Source: Ustilaginoidea virens (lineage: Eukaryota; Ascomycota; Sordariomycetes; Hypocreales; Clavicipitaceae). Taken from it: a DNA stretch of 64,000 bases. Under the pieces are notes generated by a model. It was given only the letters and a program-made list of their open reading frames with translations. It was not told where the DNA came from and searched no databases. Location of the stretch: positions 1,364,001 to 1,428,000 of the forward strand of contig NC_057317.1 of assembly GCF_000687475.1 (NCBI RefSeq). The letters are read 5' to 3'. Below, piece after piece: positions 36,000 to 46,483 of this stretch. The position numbers and the translations under genes were made by a program. Positions within the stretch are counted from its first letter, which is position 1. Each line of letters opens with the position of its first letter.

Positions 36000-38900
36000 C
36001 CGGGTTTAACCAAAAAGATTATACCTAAACCGGATTTAATGATATATCGAAGAAGATATCTAACCTCTTACGCAGCTATTATATAAAGGATAGATATAGC
36101 GGTAAAATGGATGATTTCCTTATACTAAAGGTTATATCTTTTAAGAGCAAGTGCCGCCTACTAGGATTACCCGATAATACATTCGCTAAAGCCTTCCAAA
36201 TCATACTCATCGGTAATGCGGAGACTTATTACTTTGATAATATTAAATGTATTCGCGATACCTTTACTTTTAACGATATAGTCCGCAAAGTTAAAAGCCA
36301 TTTCGAAAATAAGAGTACGGAGCAATTCTACTTATACTATTAGAATAAAACAATACTCTAATCAATTATCGCAAAATATCCCGATAAGTTAAAGCTAGAA
36401 TACCTTAATATCCTATTAGAAGAACTTCAATGCCTATATTATGGTCTTTTTCCCCCTTTTATAGCTAATATAGAGCTTCATCGGTAAGTGCTTAACGCTA
36501 TAAGGGATACCCCTAAGTATAACCAGGCTTTATATCGTTATGCCCCTACATTCGAAGGCCTCGCTACTAACCTATAGCGATCCCTTTCTATCTATAAGAT
36601 TACCCATATGACTCAATAGTATTATTTCCTTCAATAGCAGCCCTAACAACATCAAGATATTGAAGATATTAATGGTAATATGGCGTTATTCATAGATCGT
36701 AGATACGGTTAATCTCACAACCGGTATTAATGCCCCTAACGATACGGACCCCCTTAATGGCAACAATAGAATCGCGCCTTTCCAGCTAGGCCTTATTAAA
36801 GAAGATACTTCGTTTGTAATAAATTAAGATATTAGTTATCTAACTATACTAATAAAGAGCAATAAGAATTAAAGGCATAATAGCTGAAGAACCGCTCTAA
36901 CCGGACCGCCCCTAATGACAAGAAATTCCGTATTTTCCTATAGGAATACGAAGGGACTGCCGACTAAAGCCACCTCGAAAATGCCGATTTTGATGATATT
37001 GTTGAAGATGTTGAAGTCATAATAGCAGGGGATGCACAATGGGATATAGAGAATGCTATTACACTACAAATTACAGCCACTCAATACTTCCTAGCCCCTA
37101 CATAAACAGAACTATCACCTTCTTCATCTATCGAAATGTTGCAAACCCTATAGGATGAATTATGCCGATATACCTTCCTATAGATTAACCCCTTCTAAAT
37201 GCCACTACTACTAGACCGTAATTCTGCCTTTCTAGAAGAAGAATGCTACGGTGACCATACCTTCTGCAGAATCTTACTGGATACCGGCGCCTCCGGCCTA
37301 TCAACAGTAGGCCTAGGTTAAGTAAAGGTATTAATGAGATTGATGAAGACCCTAACCATCGAGATAACTAATAAGAAGCATATAGTGAACTTCAGCGCAG
37401 GCTCCGCCACCTCTTCCAGCATACTAAATGTCCTGATGATATTCGGTAATATCCCCTTCCATGTTCTTAATAGTAGTACCCCCTTCCTTTATTCTATCAT
37501 AGATATAGATAGGATAGGCGTAAAGCTTAATAACATTAATAACCTATTAATCTAAAGGGATACCAAGGTCCCTATTATCAGGAAATAGGGACATCTATAG
37601 TGGACTCTTAATGCCATAGATGCTGCAGCCTTCTATCTATCGTTATAGGAAATCTATTAGCTACATCATCGATTCGGGCACCCCTCCATCAATAGGCTTA
37701 CTAAATTGCTTCAACGGGCCGGGTATAATAATAATATTAACCGCAATATCATCGAGAAGATTATATATATATATCATTAATGCCAAATAAACGCAAAGGC
37801 ACCTAGCCGATTCAAATTCACGCTTAAGGATGACGATACTAGCTAATTTAACTATAAGATTATCGTTGATATCCTTTATATCGATAATCGGCCGGTATTA
37901 TATATTATAGATGCCGCAATAAGCTTCCAGGCAGCTAGATTTCTTAATCCATAAAGGCAGAAGGCCCACGATGTTTAGAATACCCTTAAGGAATACTGGA
38001 TTAATACCTACCTTAGCCCACCGGATTAGATAGTTCACAATGCCGGACCAAACTTTACTTCCGCCGAATTCCATTATAATACCCGGCTTCTATCTATCAA
38101 TATAAATGAAATTCCTATAGAAGCCTATAATAGCATTAGCAAAGTCGAAAGATACCACGCCCTATTACGCCGAGCCTATACTATTATTAACAACGAAGTA
38201 GGCGACCAAATAATAAAAGAATAGAAATTATAGCTTACTGTAAAAGCTGTTAATAATTCCGCTAGACCCAATGGTCTAGTGCCTATATTATTAGTCTTTA
38301 GAGCATATCCTCGACTTATAGATGACTCACCGCCTAGCCTATTAGTATCACAACATGCCTTAACGTTACGAAAGGCTACTAATGAAGCTAGAAAATGCCT
38401 TACTAGACGCCAGGTTCGCGATACCCTTATCTAATAGAACGGCCCGGATATATGGCCTATCCACCGACTACCCCTACAGTCCGATATACGGGTATAGAGA
38501 GAAAAGGGTAGATAGTACGGATTATACCGGCTAATCAGCCTTAAGGGTAAGACCTATATTATGCAAATGCCTTATAGCCCTATTAAGTTCAGATCAACGG
38601 TCGTTAAGCCCTATAACTACGACTTTAATACAGATGATCCTGAAGATATCATCTATACCAAAAGCCCGGCCCGCCCCGGCAGGCTAGAAGTCAGGATACC
38701 GGCTCCAGCCGCACCTCCAGCCGCAATAACACCAGCAGCCGCGATATATCTATCGCCAGCTACTGGCCCTGATCAAGTCAGGCCAGTATCACCAGTAAGG
38801 GTGGTATTTAATATCATAATCAATAAGGACTAAGAAGAGGCTCTTATTAATGCTATCGCTTCTAATATTATTATCAATACCTCTTTCCTAACCGCAAAAG

Positions 38901-40564
38901 AGTAAGCCGACCTATAGCTTACTAGTTAATTACGCCAAGAAGGGAAGATAATAACCCTAAGAGCCCCCTTCGAATAGTCTGACCGTATAGAGGTAGAAGC
39001 ATTATAAGCCTGCGATATATTCCGATTTATTACCTTTGATATCGGTAAATATAAAGCCTAACGTCTCTTTAACTTATATATGGTACAAAAGATTAAGGGC
39101 AAAGGCATGGATACGCCATATAAGAAGTTACGACTCGTCATACAAGGTTATAGTGATAATGAAAAGCAATTAATATTGACTCAGTCCCCTATAATCCAAT
39201 AGGCTAATCAATGGTTACTTATATCATTAGCCCTATCACTACAACACTCTCACGGCTTATTCTTCTAGATACATAATATCACATAAGCTTACGTGCAGTC
39301 ATTAACCACCCTTAATCGGTCGATCATCGCCAAATTACCCAAGCAAATAGCTTATTAATACCCTAATAATACGATTATGGAAGTAGTGAAGCCACTATAC
39401 GGAATAGCTGAGGCAGGCACCTATTAGTAGGCGACGTACTTCCGGCACTATCGCGAGAAGCTAGGCATAACCACTTCAACCTATGACCCCTATTTGCTAA
39501 TATCCACTGGCGATACTAACGATACTGACGTTCCTGACCGTACTAGCGATACCATATACTTCGGTATCGTAGGTATGCAGACTGACGATACCTTCGGCCT
39601 AAGTGACAATGCCTTCTTCCAATAGGAAGAATTAGAGCTTACTAAAGCAGGCTTCAACGCTAAGCCTAAGACGAGGCTATTACTAACTATACCCCTAATA
39701 TTCAACGGATATATGCTAACGGTCACTACCGACGGCATAATAATATTATACCAGAAAGGTTAAAGCATGAAGATCACGACCATCGACAAGAATACGCCTA
39801 CAGCCTAGCATAATTATATCGAGCAACGCACTCGCGGTGCTTATATAGCTACGGTCTGCTAGCCCGAGGCGTCTTTTAACCTATCTATCGCAGCATAACA
39901 CTAGCAACCTGACCCTAATGATATCGCGAGGTTGAATAAGCGCCTTTAATGGCAGCGTGATAACCAGGATCGTGGCTTACGGTATATCAATCTAGCCCTT
40001 ACTATAGCCAAGCTCTTTATATTTATTGACGGATCCTTTGCCAATAATAAAGATTTAAGCTCCTAGATTAGATATATTATTATGCTAGGGAATGAAGAAG
40101 AGGATAACCCCATAGATAACGCCTTCCTACTAACCGGTAATATCGTTACTTACAGCTCTACAAAAAGTAAGCGTGTAATACGCAGCGCACTCGCTTCGGA
40201 GCTGTATAGTATGGTGCAAGGGGTCGATATCGCATATGCGATAGGCATGACCCTCAATATGATTACCAGCAGGCTAGGATTACCGAAGATCCCTACGGTT
40301 ATATATACGGATTCGTTTTCGTTGTACGAATGCCTTATTAAGCTAGGTACTACTAAGGAAAAGAGGCTTATAATAGATATTATAGCCCTACGACAGTCAT
40401 ATAAGCGCCGGGAAATCTATAAGATTCGCTAGATCAACGGGAATAATAACCTCGCCGATGCAATAACTAAGGGAATGCCCAACAAAGCCCTTAAGACCTT
40501 CGTCAACCAAAATAAGGCTATTATACGTATAGAAGGGTGGGTAAAGAGGCCGGTCAATATCTAA
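36000..40564 (+). pseudogene. gag-pol remnant of element B
   Basis: Reading rightward: gag with an open piece 36,107-36,343 (MDDFLILKVISFKSK...); protease motif ILLDTGASGLSTVGLG near 37,275-37,320; conserved segment 37,334-37,555; integrase about 37,640-38,450; hinge with Pro/Ala-rich linker 38,561-38,833; RT about 38,900-39,900; RNase H with an open piece 40,082-40,432. The RNase H shows the acidic residues of FIDGSFANN, SALASELYSMV and VIYTDSFSLY. The frame ends with a stop at 40,562-40,564. Several stops, mostly at Gln or Trp positions, break it. Confidence 0.87.
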
Positions 40565-40850
40565 CTGCATTTGGAAGGTATTGGTAATATCATGTGTGGC
40601 AAGTGGGTGGATTTCCTTATATTCAATACTGCATTTGCTATTTTTACTGCGTTTACTATTCCCCCTTTATTTTGGCTGCGATATTCAATATACCGGCTAT
40701 ACGGTATGAGCCTATATAAGCCGGCCGCGCGGCGCGATAGCGTTATCGGCGGCACAACCTGCCGAGACTGCGCCGCACTTTTCTTTCTATATATGCGCCT
40801 TACATCCTAGCGATTCCGATATTTGCTTCTATAAAAAGAGAAGCTGCCAG

Positions 40851-41191
40851 TGTCGGAATCGCTATCGCAAGGTGCCTAATTGGGCACCAATTGGGCATAT
40901 TACAACGAATATGCCGCGCACACCCGTTACGCACGATGTGGCCACTTTTGCCCCTATGCCCCTGAGCCCGGTAGGGCACGCGGGCAGTCCGGCCCGACCG
41001 CGCCAAAGCACGTGACTACGGCACGCATAAAAAGGCCACATCGTGTAATTCCTCTTTTACTTCCTTTCTTCCCTCTTAGTTAGTCAGTCATAATCAAAGA
41101 AGTAATCATACCTTTGACCAGTGACCTCACGGTGCTTGATACCACGCGCGCGACCCTACGTATAACTGGGTACCCCGAGTTTATATCAACA
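40851..41191 (+). repeat. 3' LTR of B
   Basis: 341 bp, preceded by the purine-rich tract aaaaagagaagctgccag. It differs from 34,009-34,349 mostly by transitions. Confidence 0.94.
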
Positions 41192-41196
41192 ATATC

Positions 41197-44100
41197 CTCT
41201 AGTATACTTAATATCCTAACGATATTTAGCAATATCCCCTTCTACGTTCTTAATAGCGGCACCCCCTTCCTATATTCCATTACGGATATAGATAAAATAG
41301 GCGTGAAACTTAATAATCTTAATAACCTACTTATCCAAAGGGATACTAAGGTTCTAATTATTAGGAAATAGGGATATCTATAGTAGACTCTTAATGCTAT
41401 AGATACTACTGCCTTCTACCTCTTATCATAGGAAATCTATTAGCTTTATCATTAATTTAGGCACCCCTCTATCAATAGGCTTACCAAATTGCTTCAATAG
41501 GCCGGATATAATAATAATATTAACCGTAATATTATCGAGAAGATCACCTATATATGCCATTAATGCTAGATAAATATAAAGGCACCTAGCTAATTTAAAT
41601 TCACACTTAAAGATAATGATACCAGCCAATTTAACTACGAAATTATCGTTAATATCCTTTATATTAATAATCGGCTGGTATTATATATTATAGATACCGC
41701 GATAAGCTTCTAGGCAGCTAGATTTCTTAATCTATAAAGGCAGAAGGCCTATAATATTTGGAATGCCCTTAAGGAATGCTAGATTGATACCTACCTTAGA
41801 CTACCGGATTAGATAGTCTATAATGCCGGACTAAACTTTACTTCCGCCGAATTCCATTATAATGCCCGGCTTTTATCTATTAATATAGATAAAATTCCTA
41901 TAGAAGCCTATAATAGTATTAGTAAAGTCGAAAGATACCACGCCCTATTATGCCGAGCCTATACCATTATTAATAACGAAGTAGGCGACTAAATAATAAA
42001 GGAACAGAAATTACAGCTTGCTATAAAAGCTGTCAATAATTCCGCTAGACCTAACGGTCTAGTGCCTATATTATTGGTCTTTAGAGCATATCCCTAATTT
42101 ATGGATAATTCACCCCCTAATCTATCAGTATTACAATATGCCTTAATATTACGAAAGGCTACTGATAAAGCTAGGAAATACCTCGCTAAGCGATAAGTTT
42201 ATAATACCCTCGCCTAATAGAATGGCCTAGATACGCGGCCTATCTACTAACTACCCCTATAGTTAGATATATAGGTATAGAGAGAAAAGGGTGAATAGCA
42301 TAGGCTATACCGGCTAATCAGCCTCGAAGGTAAGACCTATATCGTGTAGATGCCATATAGCCCTATTAAGTTCCAATTAACGGTCGTTAAGCCTTATAAC
42401 CACAACCTTAATAGCGATCCCGCTACCGATAATGCTAAAGATATTATCTATACCAAAAGACCGGCCTACCCCAGCTAGATAGAAGTCAGGATACCAGCTA
42501 TAGCTACACCTCTAGCCGCGATGATACCTATAGCCGTGATATATCCGCTACCAGCCACTAGCTCTGGTTAAATCAGGCTAGTATTACCATTACTACCGCT
42601 AGCACGTATAATATCCGATATTATAATCAATAAGGACTAAGAAGAGGCTTTTGTTAATACTATCGCTTTTAATATTATTATCGATGCCTCTTTCCTAACC
42701 GCAAAAGAGCAAGCCGATCTATAGCTTACTAGTTAATTACGCTGGGAAGGGAAGATAATAACCCTAAGAGCCCCCTTCGAATAGTCTAACTATATAGAGG
42801 TAGAAGCATTATAGGCCCGCGATATATTCCAATTTATTACCTTTAATATCGGTAAATATAGAGCCTAACATCTATTTAACTTACATATAGTACGAGAGAT
42901 TAAGGGTAAAGGCATAGATACGCCCTATAAGAAATCACGACTCATCATACAAGGCCACAGTAATAATAAAAAGCAATTAATATTAACTTAGTCCCCTATA
43001 ATCCAATAGGCTAGTCAGCGGCTACTTATATTATTAGCCCTATCACTACAACACTCTTACGGCTTATTCCTCTAGATATATAATATCATATAGGCTTATA
43101 TGCAGTCATTAACCACCCTCAATCGGTCGATCATCGCTAAATTACCTAAGTAAATAGCTTACTAATACCCTAATAATACGATTATAGAAGTAGTAAAGCC
43201 ACTATATAGAATAGCTAAGGCAGGCATTTACTAGTAGGCGATATACTTCCGGCACTATCGCGAAAAGTTAGGCATAACTATATCAACCTATGACCCCTAT
43301 TTGCTAATATCTACCGGTAATAACAATACTAACCGTACTAACGCTCCTGACCGCGATACTACTATATGCTTTAGTATTGTGGGTATATAGACTGACAATA
43401 CCCTCGGCCTAAGTAATAATACCTTCTTCCAATAGGAAGAATTAGAGCTTACTAAGGCAGGCTTTAACGCTAAGCCTAAGATGAAGCTATTGCTAACTAT
43501 ACCCTTAATATTTAATGGATGTATATTAACGGCCACTACCGACGGCATAATAACGTTATGCCAGAAAGGTTAAAGCCAAAAGATCGCTACTATCGATAAG
43601 AATACGCCTACGGCCTAGTGTAATTATATCGAATAACGCGCTCGTGGCGCTTATATAGCTATAGTCTATTAGCCCGAGGCCTCCTTTAACCTATTTATTG
43701 CAGTATAATACCAGCAACCTGACCCTAACGATATCGCGAGGTTAAATAAGCGCCTTCAATAGTAATACAATAACTAGGATTGTAGCTTACAGTATATCAA
43801 TCTAGCCCTTACTATAGCTAAACTCTTTATATTTATTGATGGATTCTTTGCCAATAATAAAGATTTAAGCTCCTAGATTGGTTATATAATTATGCTAGGG
43901 AACGAGGTAGATACAGCAGATAATGCCTTCAACCTGATAGGTAATATTATTACTTACAGCTCTACAAAGAGTAAGCATATAATACGCAGTGCACTCGCTT
44001 TGGAGCTATATAGTATAGTACAAGGGGTCGATATCGCATATGCGATAGGCACGACCCTCAATATGATTACCAGCAGGCTAAAACTACTAAAGATTCCTAC

Positions 44101-44368
44101 GGTAGTATATATAGATTCTTTTTCGTTATATAAATGCCTTATTAAGCTAGGCACTACGAAAGAGAAGAGGCTTATAATAGATATTATAGCCTTACGATAG
44201 TTATATAAGTGCTGGGAAATCTATAAGATTCGCTAGATCAATGGGAATAATAACCTCGCCGATGCAATAACTAAAGGAACGCCGAATAAAGCCCTTAAGA
44301 CCTTTATCGACCGTAATCAGGCTATTATATATATAAAAGGGTGGGTAAAAAGGCCAGTCAATATCTGA
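41197..44368 (+). pseudogene. pol remnant of element A (protease end to RNase H)
   Basis: Continues the frame broken at 34,008. The protease-downstream segment (41,197-41,371), integrase, hinge, RT and RNase H can be aligned along their length with B. An open piece at 43,892-44,200 encodes the RNase H core, with ALALELYSIV and VVYIDSFSLY. The last codon is followed by a stop at 44,366-44,368. It has more stops than B, as expected for an older host element. Confidence 0.85.
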
Positions 44369-44649
44369 CTGCATTTGGCTATAATTGGTGATATTATGGG
44401 TGGCAAGTATGTGGTTTTTCCTATATTCAATATTGTGTTATTTTTACTGCATTTACTGCTGCCCCTTTTTTGCCCCTTTATTTTGGCTGCGATATTCATA
44501 CCGGCTGTACGGTATGATGCCGGCCGCGCGGCGCGATAGCGTTATCGCCGGTATAGCCTGCCGAGACCGCGCCGCACTTTTCTTTCTATGTGTGCGCCTT
44601 ATATCCTAGCGATTCCAATATTTGCTTCTATAAAAAGAGAAGCTGCCAG

Positions 44650-44988
44650 TATTGGAATCGCTGTCGCAAGGTGCCCAATTGGGCACATTGCGACGGATAT
44701 GCCGCGCACACCCGATGCGCATGATGTGGCCACTTTGGCCCCTTTTGCCCCTTTACCCCTGAGCCCGGTAGGGCATGCAGGCAGCCCGGCCCGACTGCGC
44801 CGATGCACATGACTACAGCACACACAAAAAGACCATATCGTGTAATTACTCTTTTGCTTCCTTTCTTTCCTCTTAGTTAGTCAGTTATAATTAAAGAAGT
44901 AATCATACCTTTAACCGGTGACCTTACGGTACTTGATACTACGCGCGCGACCCTACGTATAACTGGGTACCCCGAGTTTATATCAATA
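44650..44988 (+). repeat. 3' LTR of A
   Basis: 339 bp. The terminal tgtcgg has become tattgg. It is followed by the TSD ctatc and the resumed RNase H tail of C. Confidence 0.93.
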
Positions 44989-44993
44989 CTATC

Positions 44994-45150
44994 ACGTAGA
45001 TATTTATTATCATTAGCTACGCTAGGAGGTTTAGAAAGGAACAATCGATATTATATAAGTTCTAACGGGCAATATAGTCGCTGATGGTTTTATAAAGCCC
45101 CTAATAGGCTAGAAATTTGAAATCTTCCGCCGCTAGCTTAGGCTTATTGT
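44994..45150 (+). pseudogene. C-terminal end of RNase H of element C
   Basis: Continues the frame cut at 30,607. The translation ends in a GNIVADGFIKPLIG-type motif, matching the usual copia ending (…VADGLTKPL…). It contains stops. The stretch 45,151-45,503 is the untranslated region of C before its 3' LTR. Confidence 0.8.
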
Positions 45151-45503
45151 TTTGAAGGGATTTTACGACGCTGGACCACAGTCTTACGATGTTGATCTTA
45201 GTGGTGAGGCAGAGCCTTAGAAAGACAAAATAACGCCCTAAAAAATCAGAATTAAAAGGGGCTTTTCAATAGCTACACTTATTTCCTATGGAAAATTGGA
45301 ATCTACGGTTTATTGCTGTTTTCTTACTTTATATGTATGCTATTGGGCCAATTTACCCCTATACAGGTAGCCTGTTTAACAATGGCACCGTCATTTTGCG
45401 TATATCGTTTTAAGTGGATTGATATTTCTACTTATTATCTTGCTTTGCACTAAGTTTAGCTATATGGCAGGATATCCTAGAGAAAGCACATCCTAAGGGG
45501 GTG

Positions 45504-45699
45504 TATTGGAGGGAAATTGGCTTATCTGTAATGTGGATATCGGTCATGTCCGAGGTTAGATATGCCGAGTTCTCCCTGGATTAGTAAGCCTTTAGGGGTA
45601 CCCCCTATCCTACTATAAATAGCTGGGAACACAAGTCTCTTAGAGAGGACTTGGTTCCTTCAATCAAGCATTATCGCATTTTCCCTGTGCATTCTGACA
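45504..45699 (+). repeat. 3' LTR of C
   Basis: 196 bp, preceded by the purine tract aaggggg. It is followed by TSD gtaat and the rest of the D LTR. Confidence 0.9.
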
Positions 45700-45891
45700 G
45701 TAATTATACGATGTGGCCTTTTTGTGCGTGTGCCGTTGTCACGTGCATCGGCACAGTCGGGCCGGGCTGCCCGCGTGCCCTACCGGGCTCAGGGGTAAAG
45801 GGGCAAAAGTGGCCACATCGTGCGCAGCAGTGTGCGCGGCACATCCGTCGCAATGTGCCCAATTGGGCACCTTGCGACAGCGATTCCGACA
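45700..45891 (-). repeat. LTR of D, outer part
   Basis: Continues 17,055-17,197 beyond element C. It ends with gattccgaca, the reverse complement of the A/B-family LTR start tgtcggaatc. Confidence 0.88.
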
Positions 45892-46483
45892 TTAGTAATA
45901 TTATGGGTGGCAAGTGTGTGGATTTTCCTATATTTAATGTTATGTGCATTTAATGCTTTTACTGCTTTTACTGCTGCCCCTTTTTTGCCCCTTTATTTTG
46001 GCTGTACAGTATGATGCCGGCCGCGCGGCGCGATAGCGTTATTGGCGGCACAACCTGCCGAGACCGCGCCGCACTTTTCTTTCTATATATGCGCCTTATA
46101 TCCTAGCGATTCCGATGTTTGCTTCTATAAAAAGAGAAGCTGCGAGTGTCGGAATCGCTATCGTAAGGTGCCTAATTGGGCATATTGCGATGGATATGCC
46201 GCGTATACCTGATGCGCACGATGTGGCCACTTTGGCCCCTTTTGCCTTTTTACCCCTGAGCCCGGTAGGGCATGCGGGCAGCCCGGCCCGATTGCGCCGA
46301 TGCACGTGACTACGGCACGCATAAAAAGGCCATATCGTGTAATTCCTCTTTTGCTTCCTTTCTTCCCTCTTAGTTAGTCAGTCATTAGTAAAGCAATCAA
46401 ATCCTTTACTTAGTGACCTCCCGGTACATGATACCACGCGCGCGACCCTACGTACAACTGGGTACCCCGAGTTTATATCAATA
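45892..46483 (+). mobile_element. 3' end of element I (A/B family), outermost of the nest
   Basis: 45,892-46,146 matches the 3' untranslated region of A (44,385-44,649), including the GC-rich gccgcgcggcgcgatagcg block. 46,147-46,483 is a 337-bp LTR of the same family ending tatcaata. The flank aacct (46,484-46,488) is the presumed TSD; its partner is far to the left, outside the window. This is the right border of the repeat nest. Confidence 0.88.

Larger units (their letters stand above)
34009..41191 (+). mobile_element. Ty1/copia element B inserted in A
   Basis: A complete 7,183-bp insertion with LTRs of exactly 341 bp (34,009-34,349 and 40,851-41,191) and TSD atatc (34,004-34,008 and 41,192-41,196). 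The uninterrupted target sequence can be seen in the paralogues B (about 37,405-37,425) and D (about 13,935-13,960). Both B LTRs carry a duplicated caattgggcac unit that A, D and I lack, so B is a separate subfamily. Its gag-pol is the most complete of the family in this window but still has stops. Confidence 0.95.
30608..44988 (+). mobile_element. Ty1/copia element A inserted in C, split by B
   Basis: LTRs of 339 bp at 30,608-30,946 and 44,650-44,988; TSD ctatc at 30,603-30,607 and 44,989-44,993. After removing element B and one TSD copy the element is 7,193 bp. The left interior is 30,947-34,008 (5' leader, gag, start of protease). The right interior is 41,197-44,649 (protease end, integrase, RT, RNase H, 3' untranslated region). 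A, B, D and I are one family. Confidence 0.94.
17198..45699 (+). mobile_element. Ty1/copia element C, split by E and A
   Basis: C has 196-bp LTRs at 17,198-17,393 and 45,504-45,699 and TSD gtaat on both sides. Its own sequence is 17,198-20,895, 29,140-30,607 and 44,994-45,699, about 5.9 kb once the insertions E and A and the duplicated targets are removed. The order is gag, CCHC-type knuckle, protease, integrase, RT, RNase H, then a purine tract (about 45,494-45,503) before the 3' LTR. It is a different family from A/B and E/F. It lies in the 5' LTR of D. Confidence 0.92.
11680..45891 (-). mobile_element. Ty1/copia element D (A/B family), split by C; left end outside window
   Basis: D reads on the minus strand. 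Its 5' LTR begins at 45,891, is interrupted by element C (17,198-45,699), and ends at 17,055. The interior runs leftward from 17,054 to 11,680, where H interrupts it inside the RT region. Its sequence is homologous to A and B in reverse orientation, including the protease segment 13,807-14,022. D itself was inserted into the 3' untranslated part of element I. The right flank ttagt (45,892-45,896) is the presumed TSD copy; its partner is outside the window. Confidence 0.87.
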
